This document shows, piece by piece, positions 1-10,277 of a DNA stretch of 64,000 nt; position 1 is the stretch's first letter; each line of letters starts with the position of its first letter. The notes under the pieces are model-generated. The model worked only from the letters and a program-made list of their open reading frames with translations, was not told the DNA's origin and ran no database searches. The DNA comes from Microbacter margulisiae. GTDB lineage: Bacteria > Bacteroidota > Bacteroidia > Bacteroidales > Paludibacteraceae. The stretch spans positions 1,426,001 through 1,490,000 of the forward strand of contig NZ_JACHYB010000001.1 in NCBI RefSeq assembly GCF_014192515.1. Direction: 5' to 3'. Made by a program: the position numbers and the translations under genes.

Positions 1-1
1 A

Positions 2-898
2 AACAAAATCTTATTACATGGTAAATCATTTTCTGCCGTATTTAATTGCAAAATTGCTTCCCTGACTTCTTTGACATACAATGGCAAAGAAATGATAGTT
101 TCTCCTCCTGTTTTCCAAGGATTCCGGGCTCCTACCGATAATGACCGGGGATTTGGGAACTGGTTGGCTAAGGACTGGGCAAAAGCAAGATTAGATAGCT
201 TATGCCGTATTGTAGATAGCTGTTCTATCATTACGAAAGGACATAATTATTTAAAAATAAAAACTGTAGCCAGAAGTTTAGCCAAATCAGGTTATTTCAT
301 TCACAAAGCAATCTGGACAATTTACGGAGACGGAACAATTATAATGAATAATGCCTTCATCCCGATGGGAAATCTACCTTCCCTACCCCGGTTGGGCGTG
401 GTAATGTCTCTCAATAAAAATTTGGAACAATTTGAATGGTATGGTCATGGCCCCTATGAAAATTATGTTGACAGGAAAGAAAGCTGTCCTATGGGAATTT
501 ATAAAAGTACTGTCACGGCTCAATATGTTCCATATCCACATCCACAAGAGACAGGAAATAAGGAAAATGTTCACTGGCTGCATCTTACCACGAAAGAAGG
601 TCAAGGCATTGCTATCGTTGCCCTTTCAAAGAACATGTCGGCTTCTGCATTGCACTTCACTGCAAATGATCTATACAGAGCAACGCATGCTTATTTATTA
701 AAACCAAGGCCGGAAGTAGTGCTTTCGCTTAATGCAGCGATGTTGGGACTGGGAAACAGTAGCTGTGGTCCGGGCGTTTTAAAGAAATATGCAATCAAGC
801 AACAGGAATATGACCTAGAATTTGAAATCAAACCATGTAACCCGAAAAATGATTCGTCGTTAATGCCTACACCGTACGATTTTGGACCTATAGAGTAA
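2..898 (+). CDS. GH2 beta-galactosidase-like enzyme, C-terminal part (5' end outside window)
   Basis: The frame is open to the left edge, so this is the last ~298 residues of a longer protein. It matches the C-terminal beta-sandwich of LacZ-type family GH2 enzymes: FRAPTDND near the start, then the YGHGPYENYVDR segment and a PQETGN segment, both characteristic of the domain that closes over the active site. The catalytic TIM barrel is not in view, so the substrate cannot be judged; beta-galactosidase is the family default. It lies 41 nt upstream of a second GH2 gene on the same strand, which suggests one operon. A TTG near position 71 is not the true start, since homology continues upstream of it. 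Confidence 0.88.
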   Translation, partial: NKILLHGKSFSAVFNCKIASLTSLTYNGKEMIVSPPVFQGFRAPTDNDRGFGNWLAKDWAKARLDSLCRIVDSCSIITKGHNYLKIKTVARSLAKSGYFIHKAIWTIYGDGTIIMNNAFIPMGNLPSLPRLGVVMSLNKNLEQFEWYGHGPYENYVDRKESCPMGIYKSTVTAQYVPYPHPQETGNKENVHWLHLTTKEGQGIAIVALSKNMSASALHFTANDLYRATHAYLLKPRPEVVLSLNAAMLGLGNSSCGPGVLKKYAIKQQEYDLEFEIKPCNPKNDSSLMPTPYDFGPIE

Positions 899-939
899 AA
901 ACCACATAATCTAAAAATAAACTATTAATAATAAGCATA

Positions 940-3819
940 ATGAGCAAACAATCATTATTATCGTTATTTTTTATCAGCGTGTTTTTGTTGAACATAGTTC
1001 ATGTACACGCCCGCAAACATGAAACAGCACTACCAGCATCGTCAACATCTACCGAAATCCAATATCTTTCAGGACATGGACCTGAGGATGCTGTAAGCTG
1101 GGATTTCTTCTGTACGAAAGGAAGAAATAGCGGTAAATGGACAACCATCAAAGTTCCTTCATGTTGGGAACTTCAGGGGTTTGGCACTTACCAATATGGG
1201 TTACCTTTCTATGGGAAGGCTAATCCTCCGGGAATTGCCAATGAACAAGGATTATATAAATATAAATTCAAAGTACCTGCCAATTGGGAAGGCCGGATAA
1301 TTCGGATTGTCTTTGAAGGCGTAATGACCGATTGTAGTGTAAAAATCAATGGCAGAAAATGTATCAAATTACATCAAGGCGGATTTTATCGTTTCAAAAG
1401 CCAGGATATAAGCGGACTCTTATCTTTCGGGAATAAAGAAAATTTACTGGAAGTCACCGTAAGCAAAGAATCGTCCGATCCCAATGTTAATCTGGCAGAA
1501 CGAAGAGCCGATTATTGGAATTTTGGAGGAATTTTCCGTCCGGTATTTTTGGAGTCAATGCCAGCGCAGTATATTGATCGCACTGCAATCAATGCTTTGG
1601 CAAACGGACATTTCTCTGCTGATGTCTATTTCGGTTACGCACTAAATAGTGATTTTAATGTACGTGCGCAATTAACAGATGTACAAGGGCATGATATTGG
1701 GCATTATGTTGACGTTCCGGTTCGGGGAGGCGCTGATCATGTTCAAATAGACACCTGCTATTCAAACATTAAAACATGGACACCGGAAACCCCAAATTTA
1801 TATTATATCAAACTGTCTTTGATGCAAGGAGATACTGTTCGGCATGTTGTAAAAGTCCGGTTTGGATTTCGTACTATAGAAGTCCGTCCACATGATGGTT
1901 TATATATCAACGGGCAGAAGGTGCTGGTTAAAGGTATTTGTCGCCATAGCTTTCGTCCTGCAACGGGTAGAACACTTTCAAGGAAAGACAACTATGATGA
2001 CGTGAAACTTATCAAAGAAATGAATATGAACGCTGTACGATTATCGCATTATCCTTCTGACCCCGCATTTTTGGATGCTTGCGATGAATTAGGATTATAC
2101 GTAATGGTTGAACTGGGAGGATGGCATGGCAAATATGATACTACCGTCGGAAGAAAGTTAGTCAGGGAAATGGTGACCCGAGACGAAAATCATCCATGTG
2201 TTACATGGTGGTCAAATGGAAACGAAGGTGGATGGAATACAGAACTTGATGGTGAATTCAAACAACTAGACCCTCAACAAAGACCTGTGATTCACCCATC
2301 AGGTGACTTTGACGGATTCGAGACCATGCATTATCGTTCGTACGGTCAAACGGAAGCTTACCTGCGCAAACCGGACATATTTATGCCTACAGAATTTTTA
2401 CACGGTTTATATGATGGAGGATTAGGGGCAGGTCTATCCGATTATTGGAAAATAATGAGAAAAGCGCCTCGTTGTGCCGGCGGATTTTTATGGGGATTTA
2501 CCGATCAGGGAGTGGTACGTACCGACGAAAATGGACGTATTGATTGTGTTGGCAGTTATGCGCCTGATGGTATTCTTGGGCCTCATCACGAAAAAGAAGG
2601 AAGTTTCTTTACCGTAAAACAAATTTGGTCGCCGGTTCAAATAGAAAACAAAACATTGCCTAAAGACTTTAATGGAGTTTTTACGGTAGACAATTGGTAT
2701 GACTTTACTAACTTGAAAAACTGCACATTCACCTGGAAATTGGCCAAACTCCCATTCATGCAACCTAAAGAAATCATTGCATCCGGTCAGATTGAAAGCC
2801 CCAATGTGGCCCCTCACGGTTCAGGATTTCTCAAAGCTAATCTGCCTGCAAACTGGAGAGATGCAGACGTGTTATACCTGACGGCAACAGATCCGTTCGG
2901 GAAAGAGTTGTGGACATGGAGTTGGACATGGAAGAAATCAACCGATTTTTATTCTTTTGGAGGGAAGTCAGGTTCAACACTCAATGCCAAAGAAGATAGT
3001 ACAACTCTCGTTGTCACAACAGATTCTGATCAACTAACATTTAGTCGTTCTACAGGAGAATTAATGCACGTAGTCCACAATGGAAAGTTACTGTCGTTTG
3101 GAAATGGGCCTCGTTTCACGGCTGCTCTTCGGGGCGATCGTTCACTGGATGGTTATTTTAACACTGACGACAAAGATGCTATTGCAAAAGATCGGATATA
3201 TTATGACATTTCAGACACAAGCCAATTAACACAGCTCACATATAAAACATACCCCGACAGTATCGTAGTGAATGCAGTATATTTCGGCGAATTAAAACAA
3301 GCTCATTGGGTAATTTTCAGAGATGGAAATATTCGCCTCGACTACCAATATAAATATGATGGCGTAGTAGAACTTATGGGAATAAAATTTGACTTTCCGG
3401 AAAATAAGGTATTATCAAAACAATGGCTGGGCAACGGACCTTACCGGGTTTGGCAGAACCGGATACTTGGCACTACGTTTAGCGATTGGAAATGCAAATA
3501 CAATGATCCTATCCCTGGCGAATCATTTGTTTATCCGGAATTCAAAGGGTTTTTCTACAACTGGAAATGGATAACATTCAACACGAAAGAAGGTGATTTC
3601 TCCATTGGCAACGATGATCCAAACAGCTATATTGGCGTTTATACACCCAAGGACGGACGTGATGCACAACTATACACCTTCCCTAAGACAGGAATTTCGA
3701 TACTGAAAGTCATACCGGCTGTAAGGAATAAAGTAAATGGCACAGACCTGATAGGTCCGTCATCGCAACCCAAATGGGTTCATGGGATACAGAAAGGATC
3801 CTTGTATTTTAAGTTCTGA
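940..3819 (+). CDS. Secreted GH2 beta-galactosidase-like glycosidase
   Basis: A 959-residue protein with an N-terminal signal peptide (hydrophobic core about residues 5-22), so it acts outside the cytoplasm. Domain order is the LacZ one: jelly-roll sugar-binding domain, Ig-like domain, TIM barrel from about residue 320, then further beta domains. The barrel shows the acid/base in GNEGG (Glu429) and a candidate nucleophile in PTEFLHG (Glu485), followed by GGFLWGFTDQG. The C-terminal domain keeps a GNGPYR segment but lacks the PQE-GN motif of the preceding gene, so the two are not recent duplicates and probably cleave different linkages. Beta-galactosidase is the likeliest activity; GH2 also includes glucuronidases, mannosidases and other specificities. 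It sits in the same orientation as the downstream esterase, 61 nt away. Confidence 0.9.
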   Translation: MSKQSLLSLFFISVFLLNIVHVHARKHETALPASSTSTEIQYLSGHGPEDAVSWDFFCTKGRNSGKWTTIKVPSCWELQGFGTYQYGLPFYGKANPPGIANEQGLYKYKFKVPANWEGRIIRIVFEGVMTDCSVKINGRKCIKLHQGGFYRFKSQDISGLLSFGNKENLLEVTVSKESSDPNVNLAERRADYWNFGGIFRPVFLESMPAQYIDRTAINALANGHFSADVYFGYALNSDFNVRAQLTDVQGHDIGHYVDVPVRGGADHVQIDTCYSNIKTWTPETPNLYYIKLSLMQGDTVRHVVKVRFGFRTIEVRPHDGLYINGQKVLVKGICRHSFRPATGRTLSRKDNYDDVKLIKEMNMNAVRLSHYPSDPAFLDACDELGLYVMVELGGWHGKYDTTVGRKLVREMVTRDENHPCVTWWSNGNEGGWNTELDGEFKQLDPQQRPVIHPSGDFDGFETMHYRSYGQTEAYLRKPDIFMPTEFLHGLYDGGLGAGLSDYWKIMRKAPRCAGGFLWGFTDQGVVRTDENGRIDCVGSYAPDGILGPHHEKEGSFFTVKQIWSPVQIENKTLPKDFNGVFTVDNWYDFTNLKNCTFTWKLAKLPFMQPKEIIASGQIESPNVAPHGSGFLKANLPANWRDADVLYLTATDPFGKELWTWSWTWKKSTDFYSFGGKSGSTLNAKEDSTTLVVTTDSDQLTFSRSTGELMHVVHNGKLLSFGNGPRFTAALRGDRSLDGYFNTDDKDAIAKDRIYYDISDTSQLTQLTYKTYPDSIVVNAVYFGELKQAHWVIFRDGNIRLDYQYKYDGVVELMGIKFDFPENKVLSKQWLGNGPYRVWQNRILGTTFSDWKCKYNDPIPGESFVYPEFKGFFYNWKWITFNTKEGDFSIGNDDPNSYIGVYTPKDGRDAQLYTFPKTGISILKVIPAVRNKVNGTDLIGPSSQPKWVHGIQKGSLYFKF

Positions 3820-3880
3820 TTTGAACAAAGCAGTCATCATAACAACAAAAACAACTCAATTATATTATAAAAACAACACA

Positions 3881-5311
3881 ATGAAGATGAACAAGATTAG
3901 TTTTATTTTACTGTTTTCTGCCATATCGATTTGTTTGCATGCAGAACTGAGGTTACCTAAGATTTTCTCAGACAACATGGTGCTTCAGCAACAAACCAAT
4001 GTGTCTATATGGGGTTGGGCAAAAGCCAACTCTATAGTACATGTCACGCCTTCATGGGACAAAAAGCATTATGAAGCAACAGCGGATCGAACAGGAAAAT
4101 GGAAACTTGCCATTGCAACGCCCAAAGCAGGTAACACACCATATGAATTAACCATAAAAGACGGTGAAGCAATAACTTTAAAAAACATTCTTATCGGAGA
4201 AGTTTGGTTATGCAGTGGACAGTCCAATATGGAAATGCCCATGAAAGGCTTTAAAAATACGCCGGTATTACATGGTAATATAGACATCCTCACTTCACAA
4301 AATCCCGAAATAAGATTAATTACCATCAAGCGTAATGCCCAAATAAAACCGGTAGACGACATCACTGGATCATGGCAGGAGGCCAATCCTGTAACCGTTA
4401 GCAAATTCAGCGCCACAGCTTATTACTTCGGCAGAATGCTAAACAAAATATTGGGTATACCCGTAGGTTTAATTTGTTCCTCCTGGGGTGGGTCTCCCAT
4501 TCAATCCTGGATGAGTTCCAGTATGTTAAATAATTTTCATGATATCAGGATTCCCCATCAGGGAGATACTATCAAGGTTCCTAACCGGACTCCTACTTTG
4601 TTGTTTAACGGAATGATAAATCCTATTATTGGATTTTCAATCAAAGGGTGTATTTGGTATCAAGGCGAAAATAATTATCTAAATCCAGATGAATATCCAG
4701 CTTTATTTGAAACAATGGTAAGCAATTGGCGTAAATTATGGAATGAAGGAACCTTCCCATTTTATTTCTGTCAAATTGCTCCGTTTGACTACGCCTCTAT
4801 TACTCCTGCAAGTGAACAAACTACTAAAACGAATTCCGCTTATTTGAGAGAAGCCCAATACAAAGCTGCCCAGATAATCCCTAACTCAGGCATGGCAGTA
4901 TTAATGGATATTGGAGAAAAAGATTGCATTCATCCGGAGAAAAAAGAAGTAGGCGCCGAACGATTGGCTTTGTTAGCGTTAGCAAAAACCTACGGATTAC
5001 AAGGATTTGATTATGAAAGTCCTACATTTTATAGCATGAGCATTGTTGATAATAAAGCGACCATATCATTCGACCACGCTCCTATGTGGCTCACTTCTTT
5101 TGGCAAAGAATTAAAAGATTTTGAGATTGCAGGAAAAGACAAAGTCTTCTACCCGGCAAAAGCAGAGATAAAACGGAGCAAAGTAGTGGTTTGGTCTCCT
5201 CAGGTACCGGAACCTGTTGCTGTACGTTATGCCTTTAAGGATTTCATTGTAGGAGATTTATTTAGTACAGGTGGGCTACCGGTTTCTTCATTTAGAACTG
5301 ACAATTGGTAA
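3881..5311 (+). CDS. Sialate O-acetylesterase-like carbohydrate esterase (copy 1)
   Basis: An SGNH-fold esterase of the SASA family, about 476 residues from the ATG at 3881. I chose that start because it is followed at once by a signal peptide (KMNKISFILLFSAISICLHA); the frame opens ~100 nt earlier inside the end of the GH2 gene without a sensible leader. Landmarks are GQSNM with the nucleophile Ser115, IWYQGENN, and the D-x-x-H pair DCIHP (Asp348, His351). Family members remove acetyl groups from sialic acid or, often in Bacteroidota, from plant and other acetylated glycans. The GH2 neighbours suggest the acetyl groups sit on the same glycan those enzymes attack. Confidence 0.88.
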   Translation: MKMNKISFILLFSAISICLHAELRLPKIFSDNMVLQQQTNVSIWGWAKANSIVHVTPSWDKKHYEATADRTGKWKLAIATPKAGNTPYELTIKDGEAITLKNILIGEVWLCSGQSNMEMPMKGFKNTPVLHGNIDILTSQNPEIRLITIKRNAQIKPVDDITGSWQEANPVTVSKFSATAYYFGRMLNKILGIPVGLICSSWGGSPIQSWMSSSMLNNFHDIRIPHQGDTIKVPNRTPTLLFNGMINPIIGFSIKGCIWYQGENNYLNPDEYPALFETMVSNWRKLWNEGTFPFYFCQIAPFDYASITPASEQTTKTNSAYLREAQYKAAQIIPNSGMAVLMDIGEKDCIHPEKKEVGAERLALLALAKTYGLQGFDYESPTFYSMSIVDNKATISFDHAPMWLTSFGKELKDFEIAGKDKVFYPAKAEIKRSKVVVWSPQVPEPVAVRYAFKDFIVGDLFSTGGLPVSSFRTDNW

Positions 5312-5334
5312 AATATTTTCTTGATATTATTTTT

Positions 5335-7689
5335 ATGAAGCCATTTATGAATATAAGGTCTGGGGAAGCGCTTTTATTACTTGTATTTGTATTTTTTTCT
5401 AGTCATTTGTCCGGTCAACCAGCCGAGCTTTCGCAGTACAATGTTGTATGGCGAAGCCAAAGCCACAATTCATCCGAATCAATGCCATGCGGAGGAGGCA
5501 ATATCGGACTTAATGTCTGGGTGGAGAACGGCGACTTAATGTTTTATATTGCCCAAAGTGGAACGTTTGACGAAAACAATACATTACTCAAATTAGGGCG
5601 TGTCAGGGTGCATTGTACCCCGAATCCTTTTGCCGGAAGATTCTTCCGACAAGACCTTATATTAAAAGATGGCTTTGTAAGCATCACAGGATCAAACAAA
5701 AACGTAAAGGGTACCATCACAATCAGATGTGATGTTTTTCATCCGAATATCCACGTTGATATTCAATCCAATAAGCTAATATCAACAAAGGTTACTTATG
5801 AGAATTGGCGTTATCAGGATCAGAAGCTTCGTAAAGGAGAAAACTTTGAGTCTTCTTATAAATGGGATCCATACCGCAGTCATGCAACATTGAAGGACGA
5901 CATTTCATTTCAAAAAAACGGCATTTTATTTTATCATCGGAATAAAAGCGATTCAACTATCTTTGATTTTACGGTACATCAGCAAAGAATGGATTCCGTC
6001 AAATCCGAAATGTTTAATCCTATCAGTCACTTGACATTTGGCGGCATGCTCATAGGGCGCAACATGCATCCTGACGGTACTCATCAGGGAATCTATGTCG
6101 ACACACCATACAAAGGCTGGATATTATCCAGCAATGCTCCAAGTCATCTTGCTCATTTTGATATCGTCCTTCTAACGAAACAAACCGCTACGCTGTCACA
6201 ATGGAAAACTGACTTGGACAAAGGATTGGCACAAATGCAGGATTCTTTACAATATAACGAAAACGCTTCTGTAAAATGGTGGCATGATTTCTGGAACCGA
6301 AGCTTCATTATTATAAATCCCAAAAATACAGATCATCATCAAATTGCATGGCAGGTAGGGCGCAATTATCAATTGTTCAGATATATGCTTGGATGCAATG
6401 CTTATGGAAAATGGCCGACAAAGTTTAATGGCGGCATGTTTACGTTTGATCCGGTATTTGTAGATTCTACCAAACATTTTACGCCTGATTACAGAAACTG
6501 GGGAGGAGGCATTTTTACCGCACAAAATCAACGTCTGGTTTATTATCCAATGCTGGAAAGCGGAGATTTTGACATGATGAAGCCTGAGTTCAATTTCTAT
6601 CTGAATAATTTACATAACGCTGAACTTCGCAGCAAGGTATATTGGGGGCATCAGGGAGCTTGTTTCACTGAACAAATTGAAGATTTTGGACTACCCAACT
6701 GTAGTGAATATGGATGGCATCGCCCTGCTAATGCCAATCCCGGAATTGAATACAATCCGTGGCTGGAATATTTATGGGACACATCGCTTGAATTTTGTCA
6801 CATGATATTACAAACCCAATTGTACAATCACAATAATATTGCGCGCTACATTCCGCTAATAACCAGTTGTCTAAAATTCTTTGACCAACATTATCAATAT
6901 GAAGCAAAACATTTAGGAAGCAAAGCGTTGGATGGACAAGGACATCTGATTCTTTATCCCGGATCTGCCGGGGAGACATATAAAATGGCGTACAACTCAA
7001 CATCAACAATCTCAGCATTAACCACAGTCACAAAAGAATTACTGGCATTGCCAACGGGTTATCTGGATACGGCAACGGTAAGCGAATTGCGTAGTTTCCA
7101 AAAAAGAATTCCTCCGATTTCTTTGCGTGAGTGCGATGGGCATAAAACGATTTCGCCTGCTAAAGTTTGGGCACGTGTCAATAATAGCGAAAATCCACAA
7201 TTGTATCCGGTTTTTCCGTGGGGAATTTATGGAATTGGCTGTCCTCATTTGAATATTGCATTAAACACATGGAAATATGATCCTGATGTCAAGAAGTTTG
7301 AAAGCTATATCGGATGGAAGCAAGATAATATTTGGGCAGCGCACCTAGGACTGACACAAGAAGCCAAAAGGCTGACTGAGTTAAAACTAGCCAATTCCCA
7401 ACGCCGTTTCCCTGCATTTTGGGGACCAGGATTTGATTGGGCACCTGATCATAACTGGGGCGGAACAGGAATGATCGGCTTACAAAATATGTTGATGCAA
7501 TGCGTTGGAACGAAAATATATCTTTTCCCTGCATGGCCAAAAAACTGGAATGTCCATTTTAAATTGTATGCTCCATATCAAACTATTGTAGAAGGAGAAC
7601 TTGAAAATGGTCAGATCAAAGCCCTCTCTGTATCTCCCCAGTCGAGGACGAAAGATGTTATCAATATGCTAACACAGAACGTCCAGTAA
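5335..7689 (+). CDS. DUF5703 family protein, putative (alpha/alpha)6-barrel glycosidase
   Basis: About 784 residues. I prefer the ATG at 5335, or the next one at 5347, over an upstream TTG overlapping the previous stop, because a signal peptide (LLLLVFVFFSSHLSGQ) then begins within about ten residues. The mature N-terminus YNVVW, followed by SMPCGGGNIGLNVWVENGD, is the DUF5703 signature: a beta-sandwich like that preceding the helical barrel in family GH95 and related glycosidases. The C-terminal half contains many Trp/Gly-rich segments (WGPGFDWAPDHNWGG) consistent with a helical-barrel active site. I know of no biochemical assignment for this family, so hydrolase activity is inferred from the fold resemblance. 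It is flanked on both sides by SASA-type esterases. Confidence 0.78.
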   Translation: MKPFMNIRSGEALLLLVFVFFSSHLSGQPAELSQYNVVWRSQSHNSSESMPCGGGNIGLNVWVENGDLMFYIAQSGTFDENNTLLKLGRVRVHCTPNPFAGRFFRQDLILKDGFVSITGSNKNVKGTITIRCDVFHPNIHVDIQSNKLISTKVTYENWRYQDQKLRKGENFESSYKWDPYRSHATLKDDISFQKNGILFYHRNKSDSTIFDFTVHQQRMDSVKSEMFNPISHLTFGGMLIGRNMHPDGTHQGIYVDTPYKGWILSSNAPSHLAHFDIVLLTKQTATLSQWKTDLDKGLAQMQDSLQYNENASVKWWHDFWNRSFIIINPKNTDHHQIAWQVGRNYQLFRYMLGCNAYGKWPTKFNGGMFTFDPVFVDSTKHFTPDYRNWGGGIFTAQNQRLVYYPMLESGDFDMMKPEFNFYLNNLHNAELRSKVYWGHQGACFTEQIEDFGLPNCSEYGWHRPANANPGIEYNPWLEYLWDTSLEFCHMILQTQLYNHNNIARYIPLITSCLKFFDQHYQYEAKHLGSKALDGQGHLILYPGSAGETYKMAYNSTSTISALTTVTKELLALPTGYLDTATVSELRSFQKRIPPISLRECDGHKTISPAKVWARVNNSENPQLYPVFPWGIYGIGCPHLNIALNTWKYDPDVKKFESYIGWKQDNIWAAHLGLTQEAKRLTELKLANSQRRFPAFWGPGFDWAPDHNWGGTGMIGLQNMLMQCVGTKIYLFPAWPKNWNVHFKLYAPYQTIVEGELENGQIKALSVSPQSRTKDVINMLTQNVQ

Positions 7690-7796
7690 TAAATAAATAA
7701 ATTAACCCATTACCGTGACAACTAACGCTTAAATTGTAACTAAGTATTTCTTTAAAAACAAACTACAAACGATCACGCATTAAAAAGTTATCATCA

Positions 7797-9260
7797 ATGA
7801 AAGTAATTTATTTGTGGATGTTGGCAATCAGCCTCTTCTTATCAACAAATGTTCTGCATGCAGAAATTGTTCTTCCTAAAATTATAGGGAACAACATGGT
7901 TTTACAATGCAATAAAACGGTACCCATTTGGGGAACGGCATCACCAAGCGAAAAAATAACGGTAATATTTAATAACCAACACAAGCAAACAATCGCTGAC
8001 AAGACAGGCCATTGGATGGTAAAGCTCAGTCCGATGAAAGCATCCTTCAATCCTTCCAAAATGATTATTAAAGGGAACAACGACTTTGTCCAATTAAACA
8101 ACATCCTCATTGGAGAGGTATGGATCTGTTCCGGACAGTCCAACATGGAATATTCGATGCGTAGAAGCTGTAAAATACAGGACAAAGCAAAAGGCAAGCA
8201 TCCAACCGAAAATGATATTCTAACAGCCAATAATTCATATATCAGAATCTTTCTGGTAAGACGTAAATATATGGCACCTGATCCTAACCATCAAGGATGG
8301 GATTCCGCAATGGGAAGATCACTAAGACCATTTTCAGCAGTAGGTTATTTCTTCGCTAAAAATTTATACGAGAAACTACATGTACCCATTGGAATGATAT
8401 CTTCAGCTGTTCCCGGAAGCCGAATAGAACCATGGATCGAAGCAAGCAAATTAAATATTTCTCCTAAATTAAAAAATGGGGAAAAGCTGGATCCATTATC
8501 CGAAGATAAGGGCAACCCGGGAGAATTCTATACAACTATGATTCAGCCTCTGATTCCATTTTCCATTCGCGGATTCCTTTGGTATCAAGGAGAATCAAAT
8601 TGTTTTCTTAATGAGAGCATCCGTTATGCGTACAAAGTTCAAACACTTATAACAAGCTGGCGTCATGATTGGAAGGATTCTAAACTTCCATTCTATTTTG
8701 TACAAATTGCTCCCTATATTTATTCTGCTGGTGATGATGGACGTGGACGTACAGTAGAAACATTACCAAAACTATGGGAAGCACAAGCGCTTGATTTAAA
8801 AGTTCCTCATACAGGAATGGTTACTATTACCGATCTTGTCGATCATATCACTAATCTGCATCCTAATTATAAATGGGAAGTAGGGCGCCGGCTTTGCCTG
8901 GTGGCTTTGAATAAAACCTATGGATTCAAAAACATCACCTGTTCAGGGCCAACATTTAAATCACTCAAAATCATCAACAATACTATTGATTTAAGTTTCA
9001 ATAATGTAGACGGAGGTTTAATGAGCCGTGACGGAAAATCTCTCACATGGTTTTCTATTGCCGGAGCGAACAAAAAATTTGTTCCCGCTTTTGCTACTAT
9101 AAAAGGAAATCAAGTCATCGTATCCTCGCCACAAGTCAAATATCCCTATTTCGTACGGTTTGGATGGAACGAAGCAGCGCAATCCAATTTTATCAATAAA
9201 GCAGGATTACCCGCTGTTCCTTTCCGCAGTGATAACCCTTGGATTAAACTATTCAAATAA
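7797..9260 (+). CDS. Sialate O-acetylesterase-like carbohydrate esterase (copy 2)
   Basis: A 487-residue SASA-family esterase with a signal peptide (first ~22 residues, ending LHAE). The nucleophile is Ser115 in GQSNM, at the same position as in the copy upstream, and FLWYQGESN is conserved. Around the catalytic histidine the sequence is TNLHP (His355) rather than DCIHP or the common DIHP, so the usual acidic residue next to the His is missing; another Asp just upstream (in TDLVDH) may serve. The two copies are clearly diverged paralogues. The protein is probably exported to the periplasm and deacetylates a different position or sugar from copy 1. Confidence 0.86.
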   Translation: MKVIYLWMLAISLFLSTNVLHAEIVLPKIIGNNMVLQCNKTVPIWGTASPSEKITVIFNNQHKQTIADKTGHWMVKLSPMKASFNPSKMIIKGNNDFVQLNNILIGEVWICSGQSNMEYSMRRSCKIQDKAKGKHPTENDILTANNSYIRIFLVRRKYMAPDPNHQGWDSAMGRSLRPFSAVGYFFAKNLYEKLHVPIGMISSAVPGSRIEPWIEASKLNISPKLKNGEKLDPLSEDKGNPGEFYTTMIQPLIPFSIRGFLWYQGESNCFLNESIRYAYKVQTLITSWRHDWKDSKLPFYFVQIAPYIYSAGDDGRGRTVETLPKLWEAQALDLKVPHTGMVTITDLVDHITNLHPNYKWEVGRRLCLVALNKTYGFKNITCSGPTFKSLKIINNTIDLSFNNVDGGLMSRDGKSLTWFSIAGANKKFVPAFATIKGNQVIVSSPQVKYPYFVRFGWNEAAQSNFINKAGLPAVPFRSDNPWIKLFK

Positions 9261-9335
9261 GACTCTGATTCATCCGTATCTGAAACTCAATAGACAAAAT
9301 CATTCGTTATTCATTAATTATAAACATCATACAAT

Positions 9336-10238
9336 ATGTCCACATTATTACGAGGAATTATTCCTCCTTTAGTCACACCATTATTAGACAACAACACGCT
9401 TGATACACAAGGATTAGAACGTCTCATAGAACACGTAATTACAGGTGGTGTGAATGGAATTTTCATTTTAGGGACAACAGGAGAAGCCCAAAGCCTCAGC
9501 TTCAACCTACGCATAGAGATGATTCGTCAGACAGCAAAAATTTTAAACAAACGCCTGCCATTATTGGTTGGCATCTCTGACACTTCAATCGTTGACAGCA
9601 TTAAATTATCCCAGATTGCATATGAAGTTGGAGCTGATGCTGTTGTTTCTGCGCCTCCTTATTACTTTGCAACCGGGCAGGCAGAGTTAGCCGAATTTTA
9701 CGAAAGTCTGATCCCACAATTAGAATTACCTGTGTATCTCTATAACATGCCTACTCACACAAAGGTCATGTTTTCTCCTGATACCATTAAAAGAATAGCA
9801 GCAGACAACAAGGTGATAGGATTTAAAGACAGTTCGGCAAACGGATGTTATTTTCAATCCGTCATGTACACAATGCAGGACCATCCGGATTTTTCATTTT
9901 TTGTCGGGCCTGAAGAAATGATGGCAGAAGCCGTATTATTAGGAGCACATGGAGGAGTAAACGGTGGCGCCAATATATTCCCAAAATTATATGTAGATCT
10001 GTACAAAGCAGCTTCCACCAGAAATATTGAAGAAGTGCAAAGGCTTCATCAGAAAGTGATGCAGATCAGTTCAAACATATATACGGTTGGGAGTTATGGG
10101 TCCAGCTATTTAAAGGGGGTGAAGTGTGCACTTTCTGTCTTACATATTTGCAATGATTTTATTGCGGCTCCTTTCAATAAGTTTGGAGATGAACAACGAA
10201 ATAAAATCCGGGCTGCTATCGAATCATTAGATTTATAG
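9336..10238 (+). CDS. DapA/NanA-family pyruvate-dependent aldolase, substrate unknown
   Basis: A 300-residue class I aldolase of the dihydrodipicolinate synthase / N-acetylneuraminate lyase superfamily. The GTTGE pyruvate-binding loop, the Tyr136 in YNMP and the Schiff-base Lys164 in GFKDSS are all present, so the enzyme should form a pyruvate enamine. There is no signal peptide; it acts in the cytoplasm. Family members make dihydrodipicolinate, cleave sialic acid, or cleave or dehydrate 2-keto-3-deoxy sugar acids. The position between esterase and transporter genes argues for sugar-acid or sialic acid catabolism rather than lysine synthesis. The KDSS context is not the KQT/KQS type of well-known sialate lyases, so I leave the substrate open. 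Confidence 0.85.
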   Translation: MSTLLRGIIPPLVTPLLDNNTLDTQGLERLIEHVITGGVNGIFILGTTGEAQSLSFNLRIEMIRQTAKILNKRLPLLVGISDTSIVDSIKLSQIAYEVGADAVVSAPPYYFATGQAELAEFYESLIPQLELPVYLYNMPTHTKVMFSPDTIKRIAADNKVIGFKDSSANGCYFQSVMYTMQDHPDFSFFVGPEEMMAEAVLLGAHGGVNGGANIFPKLYVDLYKAASTRNIEEVQRLHQKVMQISSNIYTVGSYGSSYLKGVKCALSVLHICNDFIAAPFNKFGDEQRNKIRAAIESLDL

Positions 10239-10277
10239 TAGAGCATTCACTGTGCCACCGCATCCAAATCGAAAAAC

